From: Entonaema liquescens
Lineage: Eukaryota; Ascomycota; Sordariomycetes; Xylariales; Xylariaceae
Assembly (NCBI GenBank): GCA_902805475.1
Contig: CADCSX010000007.1
Span: forward strand, 2,232,001-2,296,000
Length of the DNA: 64,000 nucleotides
Reading direction: 5' to 3'
Each line of letters opens with the position of its first letter. Position 1 is the first letter of the stretch. The notes under the pieces were generated by a model, which saw nothing but the letters and a program-made list of their open reading frames with translations, was not told the DNA's origin and did not search any database. Below, in pieces: positions 48,701 through 59,537 of the stretch. Position numbers and translations under genes: made by a program.

Positions 48701-49612
48701 AAGGCGTCAGGAGCCTTCAGGCGCTATGAAACATGAAGCTGGTCATTAGGAAAATTGGGGCCTTCTTATAAGGTTTGGGCGGCTCTACGTTCCACGTCAC
48801 ACATAAGCATAGAAGGAGCTTCGCCAACTCTGAAGTCTCCCCGTACTGGAACGACGTCTAAAGACACTCGTCTCCAGAGTGTGACGCAGTAACTACTGCA
48901 AGCAGTAATGCAACAGAATCTGAGTCTAGGCAAAACTGCGGGCCTTCCAGTGAAGGGGTGAGAAATGGTACAAGACATTCTGTTTCTTATTTGGCGAGAT
49001 TAGCTGGACGTTGTCAACCAGGTTTTGGTTCATGCCTCTAAGAATAACCGCCACTAATCGATGAGCCCAAGACATAAACGGATCTGCAGGTGATACAAAC
49101 CCTGCGAGTGGCTTGTCCCTGATGCATATAGGCACGTCCTAAGTCTAGAGCTTGCAGTTAGGTAGGGGTCGCTACGGCTGAGGCTCCGAGCGCGTACCAA
49201 CGTTTTGGTCTTGCGACGCTCTGTTGCTACTCTCTGACCCTCTCTTTTTGGGGTTATTCGTTAGTGACGACATCCCGCAGCAATTAAACGGACCTTCGTG
49301 GGAGATATGATTCCACGTGTATAGGCACGTGTAGGGACTGCATACTTACAGACCTAATGATTGTTTACCTTCTCGAAACTACCGGGTTACGGGGACGGAG
49401 AACATCGTCATGAGGTCTACTCAATGGATGCCAGATCTCGTGTGCGGTAGTTGGGCTCGCGAGTAAGAAAGAGACGTGGCAGCGGACAACATATGCGTGC
49501 CATGGACACGGAACGGCTCCTACGCGTACGAGTGAACGTGGGTAGGCCTAGTTGCATGATATTTCTCCCGGTATGTTACCGTTGTAAGTGATGATTGAAT
49601 GGAAAGATGCCG

Positions 49613-49694
49613 TCCCACATACTCCCACATACTCCCACATACTCCCACATACTTCCCACATACTCCCACATACTTCCCACATACTTCCCACATG
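49613..49694. repeat. Minisatellite, unit ACTCCCACAT (10-11 bp), ~8 copies
   Basis: Alternating 10-bp (ACTCCCACAT) and 11-bp (ACTTCCCACAT) units give about eight copies. The mixture of unit lengths shifts frame repeatedly; the minus strand reads as Tyr/Val/Gly/Cys repeats in several frames, which I regard as an artefact. Confidence 0.95.
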
Positions 49695-50223
49695 CTGAAG
49701 TGGAGCCGAGAGTATAGAGCTAGGAAGAGACGACACTGGATGTCAAGTAAAGAACCAAGTGTTGTAGGCGGTAGGTCGCACACCGCACGCCTTCCAGGCA
49801 GGTTTTGCATTTAAGGGGTTCACACCCACCTGCGTGCCCATGGTGCCTAATCTACCGTAGCAGATATTCAACGCCACTATAGCTGATCCTTCAACCGTCT
49901 GACCCCCTCCAACTCACACTTAAGGAGTGTCGGGTATAGATGCTTGCAGCACGGGGAAGCGAGGATCGTATAGATCAGGGAAGATCAGACAGTCAGCTTG
50001 AAGTCAGCCTAGAAACCAGGTCGATCAATAAAGCATCTCCTTAAAACTGGTCACAACTCCGAAACTGACGTGTAATCTTGCTCTGGTCACCTACACATAA
50101 ATTGGTTAGCCTCCTTCTCCAAATGACATTCAGGTGACATTCAGGGGGCATTTATTCGTTTATTGACTCACGCTATTCATTCCCTACATGCATACCACCT
50201 CTTCCATCATGTCCAGTATAGGT

Positions 50224-50296
50224 TATGTATGTATGTATGTATGTATGTATGTATGTGTGTATGTATGTATGTATGTATGTATGTATGTATGTATGT
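50224..50296. repeat. Microsatellite (GTAT)n
   Basis: About 18 tetranucleotide copies with a single GTGT interruption near the middle (about 50256) and another at the end. It is the longest microsatellite in the window. Confidence 0.96.
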
Positions 50297-51013
50297 GTGC
50301 GTACCTACCTAGTTAATATGTATGCAGTCTGCCTGAATATAAGTATTTTACCTGAGGTGCATTATTGATATTTGATACGCGACAGTCCTACAACAAGTCA
50401 GTCCTATACCAATAATCTACCTAAAGTAAAGTTATCCTTATACATGTTGCGGATACACGAAAGCTTGGCACGACTCTTCACGTTTGAAATATACGACCTA
50501 GTATGCTAGCGGGTGACTGCCGTCTGTTACGCCAGGCATGATACCTAGGTAGCTTCCGCTTCGACTCATTATCAGATAACCTGAGTATGTTAGGTACCTT
50601 AGTTTATTGGGCAGAGTACCTATAAGTATTTACCTCCTCATCTGTCAACTGATTATACAACATAGATACTTAAAACTACATATATAAGCTCCAACTAGCG
50701 CATTTATACTGTACGTATATACGTATATACGCGTATACATGTTCTGTAGGAAGGCACTTAGTTAAGCATAGATGTCGGCTGCCCGTGTGGCGAACCGGTA
50801 TAGCAACCGGTGAGAAAGTCGGTTAGGTTTCTCATTGGAGGATACTGATGACAACATAAAAAAGGAAAGAGAAAGAAGGAGTAACCCCAGCACTTACGTT
50901 GGCAAGACCTACCAGGTATGCAACTCTCGGCGTTGAGTGCCACAGGTACCTATACATTGCACTTGCCGTTCGATAATGCGGAGAGGTGTCAATGTTGAAC
51001 TAGACTTTAGGTA

Positions 51014-51041
51014 CATTTACCATTTACCATTTACCATTTAC
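51014..51041. repeat. Minisatellite CATTTAC x4
   Basis: Four perfect copies of a 7-bp unit. Confidence 0.95.
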
Positions 51042-54000
51042 CTTAGCACCTTACACCTACACAAATCTTTACCAGTGTCAACACCAGTTGCATTGGAAGT
51101 TCTCAAATTACCTGATTATCTATAGTTACACGATTTCTAAGGACTGGTTAAGATATTATCGTTTACCCTCCCTACGTTATCTTACTATATGTAAATCACA
51201 TAACTATTCTCACTTAATCAGGTAATATAACTAACTATAGAAACAATAAGTTGACTATTAAGTTCTACTCCAACGTTCTAGCTACCTATATAGTAAGTGC
51301 TCAATAACGTAAAATCTGCTGCTTTCCTCCTATACTAACCAACAATGGACTCCCCGGCTTCGTGCTTTTCTCAGTCCAGGTAGAGGTACCGCAGCTAGAC
51401 GCAGCTAAGCTAGCTCTTTGCCACCCCCTAACGGCCCTGACGTCTCTACTTTCCTCATTGAGCCTGTTGCAGATGCGGGCCGCCCTACTAAGTCTATCTC
51501 TCGATTTCCCGGCAACCTGGTAGCCCCTATGCGGCCCTTGCTGGTCATGTTGTCTTTCTCTGGCCTCTGTGTGGCTGATCCCCTAAGCCCCCAGCCAGAA
51601 TCCCCTGCAACCCGGGACCAGCCGGCGCCACATCCATACCGACACTTGCATATTGCAACCCCCAGATCTTAGGTAGGACCCTGGGCCATGCGTTTTGCAT
51701 CTGGCCCAGTCCACTCAGGAGCTCAGAAGACACCAACCTGACGCGGGGGCATCTGCCAGGCTAAGATCGGGTAATATAATCGTGGGGACACTGCTGCTGC
51801 TAGATCGGTCTTGTCAGCATTCTTGTATTTGAGAGTTAGATGCCATCTTTTTAAGGAGCTGACACAATACCCCTATCCGACAACGCTTACCAACTAGAAT
51901 CTGGAGACGCCACCTCCGCATATAACTGGCCGCACGCCTGCAGCACCCAATCGTGCTTTCGCTGTCAGATTCAAGGACGGCTGCGCGTGATAGATCGGAT
52001 CCCCCCTTTGTCCTACTCGTTGTGCGAGTTGTACTACTTGGAATAAAAATCTCCTACTTAGGCCCGGCATCTATGATATGACAATTCGACACCATCTGAC
52101 CATGTGTTCCGTGTTTGCCTATCAAACAGAAGTTCTTCGAGGTGATGGGACGACTCGAGATGGTCCTTCACATCTGAACTACTTCAGCAGGCCATATCCC
52201 AACTCAAGTCTACGCAGTTACCCGAGCCGCGTTTGCGTTTAGCGAGAATCACAAGAACAGAATACGATAATGTCGAAGGCCACAGGCGCATGTGTATCAA
52301 CTACCTATTCATGGTTAATCCCGAAGGATGACAGCGATATGTACCGAGCTGGTACTTGGAAGATACTTCGGGGCCAGCTCGCAATTGTTCACCATGCCAG
52401 ACGGACCTACGACAAGACCCCGGAATAAAGGTGGATCAGAGTCGAGGTCGCTGCTAGGCGCCGTTAGCCGGTGCTCTAATCCGCGTGTAGCCTTTTAAAA
52501 CAGACGTCAGTTAGTAACATCGGGCACTTGGCTCTCCTCCAATGCGTCGGAGAGAGTTCCAAAAAACAAGAGAGCCATGCAGGGCGAAAGGCAAGGCGAA
52601 ACGGGCTAGGAACCTCTCAGCGTCGAGGGTAAGCGGCCCTAGTCCGATGAGACGGCGTTAATAAGCTATGTCGAGTTCCTCAGGCCTATGCGTGTCTTAG
52701 ATAGGAAGGCCATTATACTTGGAAACGCTTGTCGTGACAACAGCAGAATGGATACACTAATGGTTTAGCGCAGATCACAGCAAGCGACGGGGCTGCGAGA
52801 AGCCTATCTGGACGGCCAATCGCCTTCGAGGTATCCCGGAATGCCAATATACGACTGTAACCGCAATTGCTAAGAGTGTCTTCCAGACCGACTTTTACAG
52901 TATTGATGTAGGTCATCTACCGGCGCGTCGTCGATGGCGCGCATCATAAAATCGTCATGTTGACTAGGATGGGTAGATATGCCAGATCACATATCATTTT
53001 TACGGGGATAGAGCCCAACGCGGGTCATTTGAGCTTCCCCATGCACCCCTTAGCGTGGCTACGGCGAGAAAGCTACCTCAAGCAAGATTAGCGAATAGTA
53101 TCGAACTCGCGGCTGATCCGGCTCACGCTGATTCGCTGCCCATACACCGAGCCAGATACAAGGATCTGTACGCTGCATCGTATAGACAACGCAGGTAATA
53201 GTCGGTGTAGAACGCTATCTAACAGCTCAAAATCGAGGCCACGCCCCGAAGGCATTCGCTGCTTCCATGCCAACAAGGTCGAGTTGGCCATGAGTAACTC
53301 ATGAGTAATTGCGACATGTTTATTTCAAGTTGTTGACTTCGGCCTGAACGGCGACCTAATCTAACCTGAGGCCTCGGGATTTGAGGTTAAAGCAGAATGG
53401 TGGATATGAGTTTTTCCTATGGGGTTTACTCATCGCAGTACATGACTTACACAGGCGAGCCATGCCACTATATCGGCGAATTCGCACCCGAGTGCATTCT
53501 CCAACGTCGCAACGCCGTTGGGCACTACGGCGCTAAAAGCAAGGTCGGCCTCACATGCAGTTGAAATGATTTTTGGAATATTCTTTTGGATACATCGGTG
53601 ATACTTGAGGTTGAAGTCACTGAAATTGTCAAGGGCAAGAAGAGGACTTTGGATCAAGCGCCGTCTGCGCCGTCCGCGCTCGCTCGCTCACCTTGCCTAT
53701 TTCATCATTTTCCAAATACGTACATATTCTTGATTCGGAAATCGCGCATAGATAGAATTTTACGGACAAATCGGTTGGTCATTCTATATATTGGTTCGGC
53801 CTAATGAGGGAGAGGACAGGCTCGCTTGGGTCAAACTGGATGCTCATAGAACTATTTTGTCCCTTGAGTGTTTTGCATTAAGCAACTTAGGCGCACAAGC
53901 TACCTTTAATGAAGATTAGTGGTATATCAATCAAGTCTCACAGCAGTATATATCAATAGCAGCTAGGTCTTCCCTTAAATCTTCCTACTATATTATATAC

Positions 54001-55040
54001 GACTCAAGGAAAGAGACTAACACTTATACGATCAAGTTGGCATATATACGAGCTAAAGTTGCATTTTATAATATTTGGCGTTAGTATAGGATGGATCGGC
54101 ACGTGTAAATAAGAGGGCGTTAATTACTTGGGTGCATACATATATTAATGTATAAGTTGTAAATGTTAAGTTAAAACTTCAACAAAGTCTCAAAGTATTA
54201 AAACCGCCAATAGCAATAGCCAATGGACTCCCTAATCTATTATCTACACCATCTTTTATCTACCATGTACCATATAAAAGGACGTGTAGGAGGTGTCAAG
54301 TTACAGCATCCGATCATCCGATCAAATACCGAATTCGAAAAATGGAGGCTCTAGGGAGATTCTAGCCCAAGATAGTAACGCACCAGCCACACCCTCTTAA
54401 GACAAACCGACCAACCAAAACCGAACCTTACCCCGGGCTTACAACGGGATCCCTGGCAAATCAGTCTAGCGCCCCAGACTTCAAGCCTGGCCTCTTAAAG
54501 CTTTCTAGAGTTATCCACTTATTACGAAGCTATTTCAATTTCAGCCTTGCCCTGGGCAAAGTTTCCGGATAATTGTCAGCCTCGCCCATCGACCTTCCAA
54601 TTCCACCGGGTTTACCAGTTCCATTCGCGACGAGTTCCTCCAACACGTATAGCTTCGTTCCGGGGCCGCATAAAGCGCTATTTCTAAGTCCTTTTTGAAC
54701 GTGGTTGGCGCTCGGAGATAACTCCGATATAAAGGACTTAAAAGGTTGCCTGAACGCAACAACGCACGTTCGCAAAAGGCGCCTCGAAGCTTTCCCGCCC
54801 GTCCCTCCACCAGAAATCCGCCACAAAGGGTTTCGGGAACTGTCGTATTGGGTATCGCACGTCCGAGCGAATTCCCTAATCAACGTTTCACCTTATTGAT
54901 CTACCTTTTTTCTTACTTCGTGGATTTCTCCTTTCGGCCTGCTTCCTTGCTTGCCTGCTAGGCTACCTCAAAAAGGGAAACTATCTACACACAAAGGCCA
55001 CATTTCCCTTGCGCCTTCGACTTTCTACTCCAACGGCACG

Positions 55041-55080
55041 GCACCACACGGCACCACACGGCACCACACGGCACCACACG
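55041..55080. repeat. Minisatellite GCACCACACG x4 in a 5' leader
   Basis: Four perfect 10-bp copies end 41 bp before the ATG of the small conserved gene at 55122, so they probably lie in its 5' UTR or core promoter. Confidence 0.95.
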
Positions 55081-55121
55081 CAGAGACGGATCAATAGGGT
55101 TAAGCCAGGTTAGCTTCGGCC

Positions 55122-55690
55122 ATGTCGCAGACGCCCGTCAAGGTCCCCGCGTCGGCGGCGGCGTACACGCCCGCGACCCAAGACCAGGATCTGCGATCGC
55201 AGATCAACGCGCTTCTGATACGGGAAGGGCACATAAACAAGTAAGTAAAGTAAAAGTAAAAATCCGATATCCCGTCCCCCTTCGCCCTGGTCATCTCGTA
55301 TCCGCCCACTAACAAACACGATTTTTCCCGTCGCAAAGAATCCAAGAACACTTCCTCCACTCCCTCAACGCCCACCCCTCCAACTGGCCCTCCGCCGTAC
55401 AATCCCACGCCCTCGCCCTCCTGCGCTCCGGCGACGTCACCACATTCCCCGCCCTCGTGCGCCGCGTGCTCGAGGACGTGCGGCATGACACCGCCGCCGC
55501 CACCGCCGCCTCTTCCGCCACAGCTAGCGACAACACCACCACTACCACCAACGGAAACAAGGCCAACGGCACCAGCACCACAGACGGCACCCTAGCCGTG
55601 CCCCAGGCCGTCATAGACGCCGTCCTCAAAGTCGCCCGCGAGTGCCTCGACACCGTGTGCGAAGTCGACGACGGTTCGGCCGCCGGCTAG
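55122..55690 (+). CDS. Small conserved fungal protein, unknown function
   Basis: Two exons: 55122-55240 and 55339-55690, with a 98-bp intron (GTAAGT donor). The joined frame gives 156 aa. The N-terminus 'MSQTPVKVPASAAAYTPATQ' leads into a helical block 'LRSQINALLIREGHINKIQE' that continues across the splice into 'HFLHSLNAHPSNWPSAVQSH'. Then 'ALALLRSGDVTTFPALVRRV' and a low-complexity Thr/Asn/Ala stretch are followed by a closing helix 'VPQAVIDAVLKVARECLDTV'. There is no signal peptide, TM segment or known catalytic motif. It looks like a small all-helical adaptor. I remember similar hypothetical proteins in other ascomycetes but no assigned role. Confidence 0.8.
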
Positions 55691-56840
55691 GAGCGACGGG
55701 CGGACGGTCGGGGCGACGGGGGCGAGAAGAAGACGAAGAAGACCAGGAAGACAGGGACAAGGCCTAGAAATGCATGAATACCTGCCTACCTACCTAACGA
55801 ACTGACTTGTCGGTAAAAGGGGGGAGGGGGGATAAAGTTATCACGCCGTCGTTGTGATTACGAAGGAAGCTGTAACATACACACGTACACACACACCCGC
55901 ACACACACATACGCATACGCATACACATATACGCACGACCCAAAACTCCTCTCTAGCGGGGTGCGTGTCCCGATCCCCAGGGGGTTAGGGGGGGAACGGG
56001 GGTAGCTTTTTTATTGTTTTTTCCCCCTCTTGCTTGCTACACACGAATTACTATTACTTTGCAGAGTTTATCAGAACAAAGGCATGGGAGGAGAGGCTTG
56101 GAAGGGGGAGCATTGGCGTTAGCAAACTAGGATTTTTGATTTATACTCAAGTGTACGAAGGAGGCCAAGCAAGGATACATGGGGCGCTTTTTGATGCCCC
56201 GGTCCCCAGCAATGATAGTTACCACTCAACCCATTTTGAACTAGGCTTATTCGTGTATATGCCTGCCGCTCTAGTAAGAACTGTGTGCTACGGATGCTGT
56301 GTTGTCAGTCACTACCCCTTATGCCATTCAAGTTAAGAATTTAGTTACAACTATAGAAGAGGAATGTCTGGGTTATGATGCTGTTATAGACTTTGAGTCC
56401 CATTACAACACAGAAAAATATAATCACACTATTATTAAAGAGAAAAACATAGCTAAAGCGCGTTTGGGGAGTGACGCAAAATCAATTTGTGAGTCTATCG
56501 TAAAACTAATCTGCCTACCGCAGCGCGGTATGCATATGGCTACTGTCGTTCATCCTCATTAGGATGAAGTATCTCTGGCAAAAATAGCACGAGACAAATC
56601 AGCCATGCTTCTGATTGCGCAAAGAAAAGCAGCCGCATCACGTTCCTAGCACTCTGACCGGATTAAGTCTATCAGATATGCGAATTCCCCTCCCCGGTAA
56701 TCAGAGAGATATCTGTTTGAGGTTGACATCCTTAAGTGTTGCGTTGTTGTCATTAATGTTGAGGCGCATCATAAGCAAACGAATTAGAGTACAGAGGCTG
56801 TGTGGGGGAGATGGTATCCAACCACTGGATGACTAGCAAC
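55691..56840. other. Intergenic between convergent genes
   Basis: Holds the 3' UTRs of the small gene (+) and CDC48 (-). An ACACAC/ACGCATAC dinucleotide-type run lies at about 55877-55935, and G-rich runs at about 55819-55830 and 55980-56000. No gene was recognised. Confidence 0.6.
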
Positions 56841-59537
56841 TTAGTCGTAGAGACCATCGTCATCACCAGCCTGGCCGAAGTTGTCCCCGGAGCCCGAACC
56901 AGCACCGGCATTGGCAGCAGGGAACTGAAAGAAGGCGCCGGGCCCGGCGTTCTTCATTTGCTGCGCGAAAGCCTCGTATCGGCGGATCTCAACGTCATTG
57001 ACAGATCTTCGGGCCATTTGCATAGCCTCCTCGAAATGGCGTTTCGTCAACTCAGGAACAGGGTCCTCAACTTCCTCTTCGTCGACATCCATGTCGCCGG
57101 CCCCTTCAGCCTCACGAGCACGTTGTCGCTCGATGTCGATAGTGATAGATTCCTTGATGGCGATCTTCACAGCACGCTGTGTGATAAATCCGAGATCAGC
57201 ACCGGAGAATCCGTGGGTCTTGGATGCGATATAGTTCAGGTCAACATCGGCAGCCACCGGAGTCTTGCGGAGCTGGGCCTTGAGAATGCTGAGACGACCA
57301 GCCTCGTCAGGCAATGGCACATAGATCAACGAGTCAAGACGGCCCGGACGGCACAAAGCCGGGTCTAATTGCTCAGGTCTGTTCGTAGCTCCGATGACGA
57401 AGACGTTCTTCTTTGAGGTCATACCGTCCATTTCTATTTCATGATGTTAGCGGCGCAAATCACAAAGTGGCCTATAGAAAAAAAACTTACCAGTCAGAAG
57501 TTGGTTGACCACACGATCCGAGGCACCACCGGCGTCGCCAACGGATCCTCCACGAGCCTTGGCAATCGAATCTAACTCGTCCAGGAAGACAACGCAAGGA
57601 GCAGCCGCACGAGCCTTGTCAAAGATATCTCGGATGTTGCTCTCAGATTCACCGAACCACATACTCAACAGTTCGGGACCCTTCACTGAGATGAAGTTGG
57701 CCGCACATTCGTTTGCGACAGCCTTAGCCAACATAGTCTTACCCGTACCAGGCGGGCCATAGAATAGGACACCACGGGACGGAGAAAGACCAAACTTGAG
57801 GAACTTTTCGGGGTGATCGACAGGGTATTGAACGCTTTCCTTGAGATCCTGCTTGACCTCCTCCAAACCTCCAATGTCTTCCCAGCGGACGTTGGGAACC
57901 TCGACAACTGCGACTTCGCGAAGGGCAGACGGGTTCGACACACCCAAGGCGAATCTGAAGTTCTCCATTGTGACGCCTAGAGAGTCCAACACCTCGGCGT
58001 CGATAGTATCCTCATCAAGATCGATGAGGTCCATCTTTCTCGGATTTGCTGCATAGCAGCCTCCGAACAAAGGGCAGCGATATCAGAACCGACGTAACCG
58101 TGAGTCTCCGCCGCAATCTGCTCGAGGTCAACGTCGTCGCCGAGCTTCATGTTCTTGGTGTGAATCTGGAGAATCTCGAGACGACCAGTGGGGTCAGGAA
58201 TGCCGATATCAACTTCGCGATCGAAACGACCAAAACGTCTCAAGGCAGGGTCGATAGAGTTAGGTCGGTTGGTGGCCGCCATGACGACGACGTTAGATCG
58301 AGCCTTCATGCCGTCCATGAGGGTAAGGAGCTGAGAGACCACACGTCGCTCAACCTCACCATTTGTCTTCTCTCGCTTGGGGGCGATAGAGTCAATCTCG
58401 TCGATGAAAATGATAGCAGGAGAGTTTTTCTCTGCCTCCTCGAATGCTTTTCGGAGATTCGACTCCGACTCACCAGCCATCTTGGACATGATCTCGGGAC
58501 CATTGATCAAGAAGAAAAAGGCACCGGTCTCATTGGCAACAGCACGAGCCATAAGTGTTTTACCAGTACCTGGAGGGCCGTAAAGCAGGACACCACGAGG
58601 CGGCTTAATACCGATAGACTTGAAGAGCTGAGGATGACGCAAGGGCAGTTCAACCATCTCTCGGATCTGGGCCATCTGCTTGCGGCAGCCACCAATGTCA
58701 TCGTAGCCAACTTCATTAAGGTTGTTTTCTTCTTCTTCACGCTGAATTGGCTCACCCTCACAGTGGATTACAGTATCTTGTGCGACGATGCCATACTCAG
58801 GAGGATCAACCTCAACTACCTTAAACTCCACCTGTCTCATACCACCTCGAACGATGAACAGATCGCCTTGACGAACGGGTCGGTAGGCTTCTCGGAAGTA
58901 TGGGGCAAGGAAGACGTCGAAGAGCGAACCAGTCAGACCTTCAACTGTGTCGGCGATGGGTAGCACCGCAATTCTCTTAGCCTATTAATCGGTTAGTAAA
59001 TGGTTATCTAATCGGAGATCCGTCAGGCAGAAGCTACGTACATATTTGATATCAGGACAAGGGTGAATGGTGACGATATCGCCATGCTTCACTCGCAAGT
59101 TGTGGCGGACAACTCGGTTGAGTCGGGCACTGCCGTCGTCAAGCTCATCATCTGCAAGGACAATCAAGACGGTGTCCTTTCTCTTCTTGCCTCGAACGAG
59201 GACGGTATCGCCACGGAACAACTGGAGTTGCTCCATGGTGTTGTTGGAGAGAGCGATGACAGAGTTATCATCGTTAACAGCATCGGTAACCCTAGATATA
59301 ACCGTTAATAACACAAGAGGAGGTTTTTGGGCGAGGTAATACATACATCAGCTGGTTGGGCTTCTTCTTCTTTTTTAGGATGGCGGTCGAGGTGTCATTC
59401 TCCTCTTTAGGCTCGGCGCCGGAGACGTCGCTGGTAGTAAAGTTAGTTTAGGTTTCACCTTTGTGGTGATTTATCTTTTAGTATTTGAAAACTTACGCCA
59501 AGTTGACCTTCTTCTTGTGTTCAGGCTCAGGTGCCAT
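56841..59537 (-). CDS. cdc48: CDC48/p97 AAA ATPase
   Basis: Hexameric segregase that extracts ubiquitylated proteins, for example in ERAD with UFD1-NPL4. Five exons: 59537-59497, 59430-59347, 59291-59042, 58981-57491 and 57433-56841, with canonical introns of 55-66 bp. Seen: start 'MAPEPEHKKKVNLA'; N-domain double-psi barrel 'QLQLFRGDTVLVRGKKRKDT'; D1 ATPase with Walker A GPPGTGKT, Walker B 'IIFIDEIDSI' and 'ATNRPNSIDPALRRFGRFDR'; D2 with a second GPPGTGKT and 'VVFLDELDSIA'; and C-terminal 'DDDGLYD'. The raw frame breaks at the TTT run 58036-58038, in the D1-D2 linker; the family expects Lys-Met after 'QQIRE', needing one more A on the coding strand. With it, 820 codons fit exactly (819 aa). 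As the gene is essential in fungi, an assembly error is most likely. Confidence 0.97.

Larger units (their letters stand above)
43483..55121. other. 11.6 kb gene desert rich in tandem repeats
   Basis: I find no credible coding gene on either strand. Long open frames between 44037 and 45379 are made of homopolymer and dinucleotide/trinucleotide runs and are not proteins. Tandem arrays are listed separately: 44765-44791, 45474-45505, 45773-45795, 49613-49694, 50224-50296, 51014-51041 and 55041-55080. A poly(A) tract lies at 44732-44751 and a mixed ACACAT/ACTCAC run at about 44868-44922. TACCTA/TAGGTA motifs cluster near 50300-50610. A GC-rich stretch at about 54360-54890 stands out (see findings). 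Confidence 0.65.

Noticed and set aside
49520..49810. Cys/Gly/Tyr repeat 'protein' on the minus strand
   Set aside because: Direct translation of a 10/11-bp minisatellite; reads similarly in several frames.
43483..55121. Secondary-metabolite gene cluster
   Set aside because: No PKS, NRPS, terpene synthase, P450 or cluster regulator was seen anywhere in the window.
58046..58963. 305-codon plus-strand ORF inside CDC48
   Set aside because: Antisense shadow of the D1 ATPase exon; the minus-strand frame carries all AAA motifs.
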